A program made the translations under genes and the position numbers. From Streptacidiphilus albus JL83 (GTDB lineage Bacteria; Actinomycetota; Actinomycetes; Streptomycetales; Streptomycetaceae), in contig NZ_JQML01000001.1 of NCBI RefSeq assembly GCF_000744705.1, positions 6,520,017 to 6,584,016 of the forward strand: a DNA stretch of 64,000 nt, in the 5' to 3' direction. The notes under the pieces are model-generated. The model worked only from the letters and a program-made list of their open reading frames with translations. It did no database searches and was not told where the DNA came from. Positions within the stretch are counted from its first letter, which is position 1. Each line of letters opens with the position of its first letter. Shown piece by piece: positions 34,158 to 45,700 of the stretch.

Positions 34158-34772
34158 ATGACAGGGCGAACGGCGGGACGGACGGCGGCGGTTCGGGCGG
34201 TGGGGGTTCGGACGGCGGCGGGGCTGGCGGCCGGGGTGCTGGTCGCCCTCGGGGCGGCCGGCTGCGGCGGACCGGGCGGAGCGGCGGCCGGACCCGCCGC
34301 ACCCTCCGCGCCTTCGTCCGCGCCGCCGTCAGCCGCCCCGGCCGTGCTCACCGTCACCAGCAGCGCCTTCACCGACAACGGCCCGATCCCGCTCCGGTAC
34401 TCCTGCGACGGGAAGAGCCAGATTCCGCCGCTCTCCTGGACCGGCGTGCCCAAGGGCACCGGCTGGCTGGCGGTCACGGTCGACGACAACAGCACCTACC
34501 CGGTGGTGCACCACTGGTACGTGGTCGACATCCCGCCCGGCACCAGCGGCATCACCCCCGGCGGCCCGCTCCCGGGGCGCACGGTCGAGGGCTGGCTCGC
34601 CCCCTGTCCGGGCGGCGGCGCGACCGACGACTACGTCTTCACCGTCTACGCCCTGCCGAAGGACTACCGGCCGACCCGGCTGGGCGAGTCCCTGGTCTAC
34701 GACGCCACCGGACTGGCCGCCCACGCGCTGGCCATGGGCACCGTCAACGGCAGCGTCACCGGCTCGGTGTGA
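34158..34772 (+). CDS. YbhB/YbcL-family (PEBP-like) lipoprotein
   Basis: A 204-residue exported protein. The basic N-terminus and hydrophobic stretch end in a lipobox (VALGAAGCGG), then a Pro/Ala/Ser linker leads to a phosphatidylethanolamine-binding-protein fold. Visible family elements are IPLRYSCDGKSQIPPLSWTGVP, VHHWYVVDIPP and DDYVFTVYALP. Bacterial homologues are named Raf-kinase-inhibitor-like, but their role is unknown. ATG 34158 is chosen over ATG 34143 because GGGGGCGGCG precedes it. Confidence 0.88.
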   Translation: MTGRTAGRTAAVRAVGVRTAAGLAAGVLVALGAAGCGGPGGAAAGPAAPSAPSSAPPSAAPAVLTVTSSAFTDNGPIPLRYSCDGKSQIPPLSWTGVPKGTGWLAVTVDDNSTYPVVHHWYVVDIPPGTSGITPGGPLPGRTVEGWLAPCPGGGATDDYVFTVYALPKDYRPTRLGESLVYDATGLAAHALAMGTVNGSVTGSV

Positions 34773-34825
34773 CCCCCGCCGCGACCCCTCCCCGCGTCGC
34801 CCACCGGCGTGTGATGCACTATGGT

Positions 34826-34843
34826 TATCTCGACATCAAGATA
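34826..34843. promoter_or_regulatory. 18-bp palindrome before aconitase (TamR/MarR-type operator candidate)
   Basis: TATCTCGACATCAAGATA has 14 of 18 positions symmetric and sits 67 bp before the acnA start. From memory, S. coelicolor aconitase is controlled by the MarR-family regulator TamR through a palindrome of this size and type. Confidence 0.65.
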
Positions 34844-34855
34844 TCCTCGCCGTGA

Positions 34856-37618
<2,763 letters not shown>

Positions 37619-37641
37619 TGCCGCGGTTCCCGTAGTTCGAA

Positions 37642-37678
37642 ACCGAGCCCCTCCCCGCACCGCGGGGAGGGGCTCGGT
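37642..37678. terminator. Perfect hairpin between acnA and GNAT genes
   Basis: 17-bp perfect arms (37642-37658 and 37662-37678) with a 3-nt ACC loop lie between convergent genes. Confidence 0.85.
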
Positions 37679-37722
37679 CGTCGGAAAGCCCGGCCGTCGA
37701 AATGCCCGGTCGTCGGAAGCCG
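37675..37722. repeat. 16-bp tandem repeat, three imperfect copies
   Basis: CGGTCGTCGGAAAGCC, CGGCCGTCGAAATGCC and CGGTCGTCGGAAGCCG follow the terminator up to the GNAT stop codon. Confidence 0.7.
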
Positions 37723-37723
37723 C

Positions 37724-38536
37724 TCAGCGGGGCCGGTAGAACCGGTGGGAGCGGCCGACCTCGGTGAAGCCCCGGCGGGCGTACCAGTGGCGCGGCCAGT
37801 CGTTGGCGTCGGCCACCAGGAAGAACAGCCCGCAGCCGGCCGCGGCGGCGCGGCGCAGCCCGTCGGCGAGGACGGCGTCGGCGTGGCCGCGCCGGCTGTA
37901 CCGCTCGGCCGTCACCACCCCCTCGATCTGGGCGATGCCCGCCGCCGGGTCGAGGTAGAGGTCGGCCCAGGCGGCCGGTTCGCCGTCGGCCGCCCGGGAG
38001 GCCAGGAACAGCACCTCCGGCGCACCCCGGCGGCGGGTCCCGCCCCGGCCGGCCAACTGCCGGAGGAGCTCCGCGTCGCCGTCCGGATTCCAGCGCCGCT
38101 GCTCCCGCTTGACCGCCGCCCGCAGCTCCTCCGGTTCGACGCTCCGCACGCCGCCGGCGGCGGCCCCGTCGGGGGTCCGCTCCCCGAGCGGCGGGAGCGG
38201 ACCGGTGTGGACCAGCACCAGCTCGTCGTCGCGGGTGTAGCCCGCAGCGGTCAGCAGCGGCGTGCAGAGGTCCCCGAGCTCCCCCGTCAGCACGGAGACC
38301 TGCCGGTGCCCCAGTGGCCCCTCCAGCGCCGCCAGGACGGCCTCCGGGGCGGCGGTGCCGTCGAGCACCAGCTGGTTGTGCTCGTTGGAGCGGGGCAGGG
38401 CCGGGTCGGCCACCACGAAGCCGCCGACGGCCTCGGTGACCGCGGCGGCCTGGCGCCGGGCGAAGGAGCTGCGGAACGCGGCGGCGCGGGCGGCGGGTCC
38501 GGGGTTCCGGTTTGCGGATGCGGGCTGGGGGTGCAT
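37724..38536 (-). CDS. GNAT-family N-acetyltransferase
   Basis: A 270-residue protein whose C-terminal half is a GNAT acyltransferase: AWADLYLDPAAGIAQIEGVVTAERYSRRGHADAVLADGLRRAAAAGCGLFFLVADANDWPRHWYARRGFTEVGRSHRFYR. The acetyl-CoA loop is degenerate (RRGHAD in place of RGxGxA). The N-terminal half resembles a decayed second GNAT unit, as in other actinobacterial tandem GNATs. Substrate unknown. The start is taken at ATG 38536; no strong ribosome binding site is seen. It is divergent from the ROK regulator. Confidence 0.85.
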   Translation of the reverse strand: MHPQPASANRNPGPAARAAAFRSSFARRQAAAVTEAVGGFVVADPALPRSNEHNQLVLDGTAAPEAVLAALEGPLGHRQVSVLTGELGDLCTPLLTAAGYTRDDELVLVHTGPLPPLGERTPDGAAAGGVRSVEPEELRAAVKREQRRWNPDGDAELLRQLAGRGGTRRRGAPEVLFLASRAADGEPAAWADLYLDPAAGIAQIEGVVTAERYSRRGHADAVLADGLRRAAAAGCGLFFLVADANDWPRHWYARRGFTEVGRSHRFYRPR

Positions 38537-38755
38537 GATCCGCAGCCTAGGTCGGAACCCTTCGGTAACCTCCCGGACACTGTCCGCTTCCTCCGCTTTC
38601 GCGGCATAGGTTTCACAACGATCGGCCTTCACCCTTGACGGAACATGACCCGATTGGCTGAGCTTAGGGTTCATTAGTTGTAGTTGTGCACCGCCGCAAG
38701 GACGCGGCAGGGTCCCGGTCGGCCGTCGAGTCGCCGGGGTTCGGGAGGGTGGAAC

Positions 38756-39982
38756 ATGTCCGTGGACACGCCGGGATCGCAGTCTTCGCTGCATCGGGCC
38801 AACCTGGAACGGGTGCTGAGGGCGGTCCGGATGGCCGGCTCGCTCACCCAGGCCGAGATCGCCAGGAGTACCGGACTCTCGGCCGCGACGGTGTCGAACA
38901 TCGTTCGCGAGCTGAAGGAGGCCGGGACCGTCGTGGTCACGCCGACGTCCTCGGGCGGAAGGCGGGCGCGCAGCGTCTCGCTGAGCGCCGACGCCGGGAT
39001 CGTGGTCGGCGTCGACTTCGGCCACTCGCACCTCCGGGTGGCGGTCGGGAACCTGGCGCACCGGGTGCTCGCGGAGGAGAGCGAGCCGATCGACACCGAC
39101 GCCTCCGCCGACGAGGGCTTCGGCCGGGCGGAGGCGCTGGTGACCCGGCTGCTGGAGCAGACCGGCTTCCGGACCGAGAAGGTGATCGGCGTCGGCCTCG
39201 GCGTCCCCGGCCCCATCGACGGTGAGACCGGGGCCCTCGGCTCGACCGCGATCCTGCCCGGATGGACCGGTATAGCCCCTGGCCAGGAGCTGTCCGCCCG
39301 CCTCGGCATGCAGGTCTACGTGGACAACGACGCCAACCTCGGCGCGCTCGGCGAGCTGGTCTGGGGGGCCGGTCGCGGGCTCTCCGACCTGGCCTACATC
39401 AAGGTCGCCAGCGGCGTCGGCGCGGGCCTGGTGATCTCCGGCCAGATATACCGCGGACCCGGCGGCACGGCGGGCGAGATCGGGCACATCACCCTGGACG
39501 AGTCCGGTCCGGTCTGCCGCTGCGGCAACCGCGGCTGCCTGGAGACCTTCGTCGCCGCCCGGCACATCCTGAACCTGCTCAGCAGCAGCCACGGGGCCGA
39601 TCTGACGGTCCCGAAGGTGGTGCAGCTGGCCCAGCGCGGAGACCTCGGCTGCCGGCGGGTGCTGGCCGACGCGGGGCGGCAGATCGGCACCGGCGTGGCC
39701 AACCTCTGCAACCTGCTGAACCCGCGCCGGGTGATCCTCGGCGGCGACCTGGCCGAGGCCGGGGACCTGGTGCTGGACCCGATCCGCGAATCGGTCGCCC
39801 GGTACGCGATCCCGAGCGCCGCCCGGCAGCTCTCGGTGGTGCCGGGGACCCTGGGCGGCCGGGCCGAGGTTCTTGGAGCCTTGGCGCTGGTGATGTCCGA
39901 GATGGGTGACTCTGGGGCATTGCCCGCCACGGAGGGTAGGGGACTGGGCCATTCGGTTGCAGTCTTGCCTTCAGGAAGATAA
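38756..39982 (+). CDS. ROK-family transcriptional regulator
   Basis: A 408-residue sugar-responsive repressor. The N-terminal winged helix (LRAVRMAGSLTQAEIARSTGLSAATVSNIVRELKEAG) precedes an actin-like ROK domain with phosphate loop VGVDFGHSHLRVAVG, the sugar-binding GQIYRGPGGTAGEIGH and the zinc motif CRCGNRGCLE. ATG 38756 follows GGGAGGGTGG. It stands 121 bp before the sugar ABC transporter genes on the same strand and is their likely regulator. Whether the ROK domain keeps kinase activity is doubtful, as usual for the HTH-containing branch. Confidence 0.93.
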   Translation: MSVDTPGSQSSLHRANLERVLRAVRMAGSLTQAEIARSTGLSAATVSNIVRELKEAGTVVVTPTSSGGRRARSVSLSADAGIVVGVDFGHSHLRVAVGNLAHRVLAEESEPIDTDASADEGFGRAEALVTRLLEQTGFRTEKVIGVGLGVPGPIDGETGALGSTAILPGWTGIAPGQELSARLGMQVYVDNDANLGALGELVWGAGRGLSDLAYIKVASGVGAGLVISGQIYRGPGGTAGEIGHITLDESGPVCRCGNRGCLETFVAARHILNLLSSSHGADLTVPKVVQLAQRGDLGCRRVLADAGRQIGTGVANLCNLLNPRRVILGGDLAEAGDLVLDPIRESVARYAIPSAARQLSVVPGTLGGRAEVLGALALVMSEMGDSGALPATEGRGLGHSVAVLPSGR

Positions 39983-40020
39983 CGAATGGGTTCGGATCGG
40001 CGTAACACCGGTTTTACTTA

Positions 40021-40073
40021 TTGACGTCATAGGCGTCATGACGGTTGACTCCCTGACACCTCGGTCGCAAAGT
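40021..40073 (+). promoter_or_regulatory. Promoter and paired palindromes before sugar ABC operon
   Basis: TTGACT (40045-40050) and CAAAGT (40068-40073) are spaced 17 bp. Just upstream are two short palindromes, TGACGTCA (40022-40029) and CGTCATGACG (40034-40043), 12-13 bp centre to centre. They are candidate sites for the ROK regulator. Confidence 0.5.
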
Positions 40074-40103
40074 GGCGACCGCGTCAGGGAGGCACCCCAA
40101 AAG

Positions 40104-41228
40104 ATGAACATGACCGTGCGTCGCACTGTTATCGCTACCGCCGCCGTTTCCATGGCCCTGGGCGTTGCTGCTTGTGGCAAGGCCGGTAGCTCCTCCAGCA
40201 GCTCCAGCGCGTCGAGCTCTGCCAAGTCCGGCTCCACCAGCTCGGCCGGCGGCAAGATCGGCCTGCTGCTCCCCGAGAGCAGCACCACCCGCTACGAGCA
40301 GTTCGACAAGCCGCTCATCGAGAAGCAGATCTCTTCGCTGTGCCCGAGCTGCCAGGTCATCTACGACAACGCGCAGAGCTCGGCGAGCACGCAGAACCAG
40401 CAGGTCAGCTCGATGATCAGCCAGGGCGTCAAGGTCCTCATCATCGACCCGGTCGACAATGTCGGCATCAAGGCGGCGCTGGCGCAGGCGTCCGCGGCCG
40501 GTATCAAGATCGTCTCCTACGACCGCCTCTCCGAGGGCCCGGTCGACGCCTACGTCTCGTACGACAACGAGAAGGTCGGTGAGCTCCAGGGTGCCACCCT
40601 CCTCCAGGAGCTGGGTGCCAAGGCCATTCCCTCCACCAAGATCGTCGAGATCGACGGCGACCCGAGCGACCCGAACGCGGCCCAGTTCAAGGCCGGCTTC
40701 CTGAGCGCGGTCAAGGGCAAGGTCGACATCGCCTACGACGCCACCGGTCTGTGGAACACCCAGACCGCCGCCACCAAGATGTCCGCCGCGATCAGCCAGC
40801 TGGGCGCGAAGAACATCGCGGCCGTCTACTCCGCCAACGACGGCATGGCCGACGGCATCGAGCCGGTCCTGCAGAACAACGGCATCGCGGGCATCCCGCT
40901 CAGCGGCCAGGACGCCCAGATCAGCGCCATCCAGCGGATCCTGGCGGGCACCCAGTCCTTCACCATCTTCAAGGACTACGCCCCCGAGGCCGCCGCCGCC
41001 GGCACCCTGGCCGTCGACCTGCTGAACGGCACCTCGATCAGCAGCACCGCCACCGCCACCTCCACCAGCGGCTCCGGCCAGAGCGTCCCCTCGGACATCC
41101 TGACCCCGGTCGTGGTGAACAAGGCCAACGTGAAGACCGCCATCTTCGGCACCGGCGGCCTCTACACCGCCGCCCAGGTCTGCACCGGCGCCTTCGCCGC
41201 GGACTGCACCGCCGCCGGCATCAGCTAG
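40104..41228 (+). CDS. Sugar ABC transporter substrate-binding lipoprotein (CUT2/XylF-like)
   Basis: A 374-residue exported binding protein. The signal peptide and lipobox (SMALGVAACGK) precede a Ser-rich linker (about 28-48). Then comes a periplasmic-binding-protein type 1 fold: KIGLLLPESSTTRYEQFDKPLIEKQI, VLIIDPVDNVGIKAALAQASAAGIKIVSYDRL, YVSYDNEKVGELQGA, VYSANDGMADGI and PLSGQDAQISAIQRILAGTQSFTIFKD. This order is that of xylose/ribose-type binding proteins. It is the first gene of the transporter operon. ATG 40110 is an alternative start. Codon usage is more strongly biased than in its neighbours, suggesting high expression. Confidence 0.94.
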   Translation: MNMTVRRTVIATAAVSMALGVAACGKAGSSSSSSSASSSAKSGSTSSAGGKIGLLLPESSTTRYEQFDKPLIEKQISSLCPSCQVIYDNAQSSASTQNQQVSSMISQGVKVLIIDPVDNVGIKAALAQASAAGIKIVSYDRLSEGPVDAYVSYDNEKVGELQGATLLQELGAKAIPSTKIVEIDGDPSDPNAAQFKAGFLSAVKGKVDIAYDATGLWNTQTAATKMSAAISQLGAKNIAAVYSANDGMADGIEPVLQNNGIAGIPLSGQDAQISAIQRILAGTQSFTIFKDYAPEAAAAGTLAVDLLNGTSISSTATATSTSGSGQSVPSDILTPVVVNKANVKTAIFGTGGLYTAAQVCTGAFAADCTAAGIS

Positions 41229-41248
41229 TCCCGGTCGGTACTTCGGGC

Positions 41249-41289
41249 TCCGCACGGGAACTCCGCCATTCGGGGTTCCCGTGCGGAGG
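41249..41289 (+). terminator. Intercistronic hairpin after the binding-protein gene
   Basis: CTCCGCACGGGAAC pairs perfectly with GTTCCCGTGCGGAG across a 13-nt loop. It lies in the 202-bp gap between the binding protein and the ATPase genes. It probably protects or attenuates so that the binding protein is made in excess. Confidence 0.65.
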
Positions 41290-41430
41290 CGTGACGGTAT
41301 CTCATTGATGACAGACCGTCAGTTCCCGATTCCGCCCCAGCGGGCGGCCCATTCTGTTTCATGTACCACCGACTGCGCCGGGGACGGCGCGGCAACCCGC
41401 CCGAGGCACCGGGCGGGGAAGGAGTTTCAC

Positions 41431-42210
41431 ATGGCAAGCGCACCCGTACTGGCGCTGCGCGGCATCTCCAAGCGGTTCGGCGCCGTCCAGGCGCTGACCG
41501 AGGTCGAACTGGAGGTCCACGCGGGCGAGGTTGTCGCACTGGTCGGTGACAACGGCGCCGGAAAGTCCACGCTGGTCAAGACCATCGCCGGGGTCCATCC
41601 GATCGACGAGGGAGTCATCGAGTGGGAGGGCTCCCCGGTCAGCATCAACCGGCCGCAGGACGCCCAGCACCTCGGCGTCGCCACCGTCTACCAGGACCTG
41701 GCGCTCTGCGACAACCTCGACGTCGTCGCCAACCTCTACCTCGGCCGTGAGCTGCGCAACTTCGGCGTGCTCGACGAGGTGAGCATGGAGCAGAAGGCCC
41801 GCGAGCTGCTCACCACGCTGTCGATCCGGATCCCGAGCGTCCGGATCCCGATCGCCGGCCTCTCCGGCGGTCAGCGCCAGGTCGTGGCCATCGCCCGCGC
41901 CCTGATCGGCGACCCCAAGGTCGTCATCCTGGACGAGCCCACCGCGGCCCTCGGCGTCGAGCAGACCGCCCAGGTCCTCGACCTGGTCGAGCGGCTCCGC
42001 GAGCGCGGCCTCGGCGTGATCCTCATCAGCCACAACATGGCCGATGTCCGCGCCGTCGCCGACACCGTCGCGGTGCTGCGGCTCGGCCGCAACAACGGCA
42101 TCTTCCCGGTCCAGGAGACCACCCACGAGACCATCATCGCCGCGATCACCGGGGCCACCGACAACGCGGTGACCCGGCGTCAGGCACGCACGGCGGAGGC
42201 ATCGAAGTGA
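41431..42210 (+). CDS. Sugar ABC transporter ATP-binding protein (single NBD)
   Basis: A 259-residue ATPase with Walker A GDNGAGKST, signature LSGGQRQ, Walker B VVILDEPTAALGV and switch His in ISHN. It resembles the N-terminal half of RbsA/XylG, but unlike those proteins it has only one nucleotide-binding domain, so it must dimerise. ATG 41431 follows AAGGAG. Its stop overlaps the GTG of the permease gene. Confidence 0.94.
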   Translation: MASAPVLALRGISKRFGAVQALTEVELEVHAGEVVALVGDNGAGKSTLVKTIAGVHPIDEGVIEWEGSPVSINRPQDAQHLGVATVYQDLALCDNLDVVANLYLGRELRNFGVLDEVSMEQKARELLTTLSIRIPSVRIPIAGLSGGQRQVVAIARALIGDPKVVILDEPTAALGVEQTAQVLDLVERLRERGLGVILISHNMADVRAVADTVAVLRLGRNNGIFPVQETTHETIIAAITGATDNAVTRRQARTAEASK

Positions 42211-43487
42211 GCACCGACACCCCTACCGGCACCACCGGAACGGCTGACGACACCGCTGCCGCCGCGATCGACCCGCGTCTGCTGATCCGCGAGGAGGGCT
42301 TCGCCGGCTACCTCAACGAGTTCAAGCGGAAGGTGCGCGGCGGTGAGCTCGGCTCGCTGCCGGTCGTCATCGGCCTGATCGTGATCTGGCTGGTCTTCGG
42401 CCTCCAGAACAGCTCCTTCTTCACCTCCCGGGTGTTCGAGCAGATCCTCTTCCTGATGCTCCCGGTCGGGACGCTCTCGATCGGCCTGGTCTTCGTCCTG
42501 CTGCTCGGCGAGATCGACCTGTCGGTCGCCTCGGTGGCCGGCCTGTCGGCGGCGGTCTTCGCCACCACCTCGGTCACCCACGGGATGAACGACTGGCTGG
42601 CCGGTCTCCTCACCATCGTCACCGGCGCGCTGATCGGCACGGTCCAGGGCTTCGTCTTCGCCCGGATCGGCGTCCCCGCCTTCGTGGTCACCCTGGCCGG
42701 CTTCCTCGGCTGGCAGGGCGTCATGCTGTGGCTGCTCGGCTCCACCCAGGCGATCACCCTGCCCGACACCGGCCTCTCCCACCTGCTGTCCGGCACGTCC
42801 TACTTCATGGGCGGCGACATCGCCGGCGCCTACATCCTGGCCGTCCTCGCCGTCGCCGCGCTGCTCGGCAGCTCGCTGCTGGAGCAGCGCCGCCGCCGTG
42901 CGGCCGGGGTGCCGTTCCGGCCGACCAGCGAGATCCTGGTCCGCTCCGGACTGCTGGCGATCGCCGCCTTCGTCGCGGCCTACGTCCTCAACCAGTTCCA
43001 GGGCGTGCCCAACGCGCTCGTGCTGTTCCTGGTGCTGCTGGTGGTCACCGACTTCGTGCTGCGCCGCACCGGCTACGGCCGGAAGATCTTCGCGGTCGGC
43101 GGCGGCATCGAGGCCGCCCGCCGGGCCGGTATCAACATCGTCCTGGTCCGCACCTCGGTGTACGCGATCTCCGGCGCCTTCGCCGCGCTGGCCGGCCTGC
43201 TGCTGGCGACCCAGCTGGAGACCGCCAGCACCGACATCAGCGACCCGAACAACCTGATGATGGCGATCGCCGGTGCGGTCATCGGCGGCACCAGCCTCTT
43301 CGGTGGCCGCGGCCGGGTCTGGTCGGCACTGCTGGGCGCGCTGGTGATCGAGTCGATCTCCTACGGCCTGGCCATGCTCGGCATGAACGCCTGGGTGAAC
43401 GACGTCATCACCGGCGCCGTGCTCCTGGTCGCCGTCATCGTCGACTCCCTGTCCCGCAAGGCGCAGAAGGCCTCCGGTCGAGGCTGA
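42207..43487 (+). CDS. Sugar ABC transporter permease (XylH-like)
   Basis: A 426-residue inner-membrane permease of the BPD_transp_2/CUT2 type with about 10 hydrophobic segments (for example VIGLIVIWLVFGLQNSSF, QILFLMLPVGTLSIGLVFVLLLGEIDLSVASVAGLSAAVFA). The EIDLSV and VIGGTSLFGGRG stretches are typical of XylH/RbsC. GTG 42207 overlaps the ATPase stop (GTGA). Together with the preceding two genes it forms a complete importer; xylose or another pentose is a guess from family resemblance only. Confidence 0.94.
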   Translation: MSTDTPTGTTGTADDTAAAAIDPRLLIREEGFAGYLNEFKRKVRGGELGSLPVVIGLIVIWLVFGLQNSSFFTSRVFEQILFLMLPVGTLSIGLVFVLLLGEIDLSVASVAGLSAAVFATTSVTHGMNDWLAGLLTIVTGALIGTVQGFVFARIGVPAFVVTLAGFLGWQGVMLWLLGSTQAITLPDTGLSHLLSGTSYFMGGDIAGAYILAVLAVAALLGSSLLEQRRRRAAGVPFRPTSEILVRSGLLAIAAFVAAYVLNQFQGVPNALVLFLVLLVVTDFVLRRTGYGRKIFAVGGGIEAARRAGINIVLVRTSVYAISGAFAALAGLLLATQLETASTDISDPNNLMMAIAGAVIGGTSLFGGRGRVWSALLGALVIESISYGLAMLGMNAWVNDVITGAVLLVAVIVDSLSRKAQKASGRG

Positions 43488-43506
43488 CCCCGTAACTGCC
43501 GACCCT

Positions 43507-43538
43507 GGGCGGTTCCTCTTGAGGGGGAGGGACCGCCC
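43507..43538 (+). terminator. Hairpin after sugar permease (first of two)
   Basis: GGGCGGTTCC pairs with GGGACCGCCC (one G-T pair) over a 12-nt loop, 20 bp after the stop. Confidence 0.6.
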
Positions 43539-43558
43539 GAGCCGGGGCCGGCACACAC

Positions 43559-43598
43559 TGACTGCCCGGCACCGTACCGCTCCGGTGCCGGGCAGTCA
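43559..43598 (+). terminator. Strong hairpin after sugar permease (second of two)
   Basis: A 16-bp perfect stem (arms 43559-43574 and 43583-43598) with an 8-nt loop separates the transporter operon from dxs. Confidence 0.8.
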
Positions 43599-43723
43599 TG
43601 CTGTTCGGGCCGACAGGCCGCTTCGACCCGGTGGTTCAACCCAGTGGGCGTACGGCCGGAGCCTGCCCCATTAGACTCAAGTCGCTCGGCTGGAAAAGCA
43701 CAGCGTTGACGAAGGAGGAACGG

Positions 43724-45631
43724 GTGGCCCTGCTGACCCGCATTCGGGGACCCCGCGACCTGGACCGACTCACGCCGGTGCAGCTCGTCGCGCTGGCCGA
43801 GGAGATCCGGGGCTTCCTGGTCGACGCCGTCTCCAAGACCGGCGGACACCTCGGCCCCAACCTGGGCGTGGTCGAGCTGACCATCGCCCTGCACCGGGTG
43901 TTCGACTCCCCGAAGGACCGGATCCTCTTCGACACCGGCCACCAGAGCTACGTCCACAAGCTGCTCACCGGCCGCCAGGACTTCTCCGACCTCCGGGTCC
44001 GCGGCGGGCTCTCCGGCTACCCCTCGCGCGCCGAGTCCGAGCACGACGTCATCGAGAACTCGCACGCCTCCACCGTCCTCGGCTGGGCCGACGGACTGGC
44101 CAAGGCCAACGAGCTGCAGGGCCTGAACGACCGGCACGTGGTCGCGGTCATCGGCGACGGCGCGCTCACCGGCGGCATGGCCTGGGAGGCGCTGAACAAC
44201 ATCGCCGAGGCCCAGGACCGCCCGCTGATCATCGTGGTCAACGACAACGAGCGCTCCTACTCGCCGACCATCGGCGGCCTCGCCAACCACCTGGCCACCC
44301 TGCGCACCACCCAGGGCTACGAGCGCTTCCTGTCCTGGGGCAAGGACGCGCTCCAGCGCACCCCGGTGGTCGGCCAGTCGCTGTTCGAGACGCTGCACGG
44401 CGCCAAGAAGGGCCTCAAGGACTTCATCGCCCCGCAGGGCATGTTCGAGGACCTGGGGCTGAAGTACGTCGGGCCGATCGACGGCCACGACGAGCAGGCC
44501 CTGGAGTCCGCGCTCAAGCGCGCCAAGGGCTTCGGCGGACCGGTCATCGTCCACTGCCTCACCCAGAAGGGCCGCGGCTACAGCGCCGCCGAGCGGCACG
44601 AGGAGGACCGCTTCCACGCCGTGGGGGTGATCCACCCCGAGACCGGACTGCCGGTCAAGGCCTCGGGCCAGGACTGGACCTCGGTCTTCGGCGAGGAGAT
44701 GGTCGCCCTCGGCCGCGAGCGCGCGGACCTGGTCGCGATCACCGCCGCCATGCTGCACCCGGTCGGGCTCGCCCCCTTCGCCAAGGCCTTCCCGGAGCGC
44801 ACCTACGACGTCGGCATCGCCGAGCAGCACGCCGCCGTGAGCGCGGCCGGGCTGGCCACCGGCGGCATGCACCCGGTGGTCGCGGTCTACGCGACCTTCC
44901 TCAACCGGGCCTTCGACCAGGTCCTGATGGACGTGGCGCTGCACCGCCTGGGCGTCACCTTCGTGCTGGACCGGGCCGGGGTCACCGGCCCCGACGGCGC
45001 CAGCCACAACGGCATGTGGGACATGTCGATCCTCCAGGTCGTCCCCGGGCTGCGGCTGGCCGCGCCCCGCGACGCCGACCAGCTCCGCAGCCAGCTCCGC
45101 GAGGCGCTGGACGTCGACGACGCCCCCACCGTGGTCCGCTACGCCAAGGGCGGCGTCGGCCCGGCGATCCCGGCCCTCGGCCGGATCGGCGGGATGGACG
45201 TGCTCCGGGAGAGCCCCGAGCCGGTCGGCCCGGTCCGGGCCGACGTCCTGCTGGTCGCCGTCGGCGCGATGGCCGCGACCTGCCTGGAGGCCGCCGACCT
45301 GCTCGCCGCCCAGGGCATCAGCAGCACCGTGGTCGACCCCCGCTGGGTCAAGCCGGTCGACCCGGCGCTGCCCGCGCTGGCCGCCGAGCACCGGGTCGTG
45401 GTGACCGTCGAGGACAACGGCCGCGTCGGCGGCGTCGGCTCGACCGTCGCCCAGGCCCTCCGGGACGCCGGGGTGGACGTGCCGCTGCGCGACTTCGGCA
45501 TCCCGCAGGAGTTCCTCGACCATGCCACCCGCCCCGAGATCCTGGCGCAGGTGGGCCTGACCGGCCCTGCGATCGCCGAGCGCACCGCCGCGTTCGTCGC
45601 CAAGCAGGACCGGGCCGGCGCTGTCGTCTGA
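43724..45631 (+). CDS. dxs: 1-deoxy-D-xylulose-5-phosphate synthase
   Basis: First step of the MEP isoprenoid pathway: thiamine-dependent condensation of pyruvate and glyceraldehyde 3-phosphate. At 635 residues it has the family N-terminus ([15 protein letters not shown]), [21 protein letters not shown] with the catalytic His, and the TPP/magnesium motif [24 protein letters not shown] (about 144-167). It also has the transketolase pyrimidine-binding region [25 protein letters not shown] and a C-terminal transketolase domain. GTG 43724 follows GAAGGAGGAA. Confidence 0.97.
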   Translation: MALLTRIRGPRDLDRLTPVQLVALAEEIRGFLVDAVSKTGGHLGPNLGVVELTIALHRVFDSPKDRILFDTGHQSYVHKLLTGRQDFSDLRVRGGLSGYPSRAESEHDVIENSHASTVLGWADGLAKANELQGLNDRHVVAVIGDGALTGGMAWEALNNIAEAQDRPLIIVVNDNERSYSPTIGGLANHLATLRTTQGYERFLSWGKDALQRTPVVGQSLFETLHGAKKGLKDFIAPQGMFEDLGLKYVGPIDGHDEQALESALKRAKGFGGPVIVHCLTQKGRGYSAAERHEEDRFHAVGVIHPETGLPVKASGQDWTSVFGEEMVALGRERADLVAITAAMLHPVGLAPFAKAFPERTYDVGIAEQHAAVSAAGLATGGMHPVVAVYATFLNRAFDQVLMDVALHRLGVTFVLDRAGVTGPDGASHNGMWDMSILQVVPGLRLAAPRDADQLRSQLREALDVDDAPTVVRYAKGGVGPAIPALGRIGGMDVLRESPEPVGPVRADVLLVAVGAMAATCLEAADLLAAQGISSTVVDPRWVKPVDPALPALAAEHRVVVTVEDNGRVGGVGSTVAQALRDAGVDVPLRDFGIPQEFLDHATRPEILAQVGLTGPAIAERTAAFVAKQDRAGAVV

Positions 45632-45632
45632 C

Positions 45633-45651
45633 GTGCCGGCCGTTCCGGCAC
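45633..45651 (+). terminator. Hairpin after dxs
   Basis: GTGCCGG and CCGGCAC flank CCGTT, a 7-bp stem starting two bases after the stop codon. Confidence 0.5.
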
Positions 45652-45688
45652 ATTCCGGACCCGCCCGTCCGGCTCCAGCGACTACAGG

Positions 45689-45694
45689 TAGCGT
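45689..45694 (+). promoter_or_regulatory. -10 element TAGCGT before the GT39-like gene (leaderless)
   Basis: TAGCGT-GGCGGT-GTG: a 6-nt gap to the GTG at 45701 and no ribosome binding site. It supports that start over ATG 45737. Confidence 0.5.
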
Positions 45695-45700
45695 GGCGGT

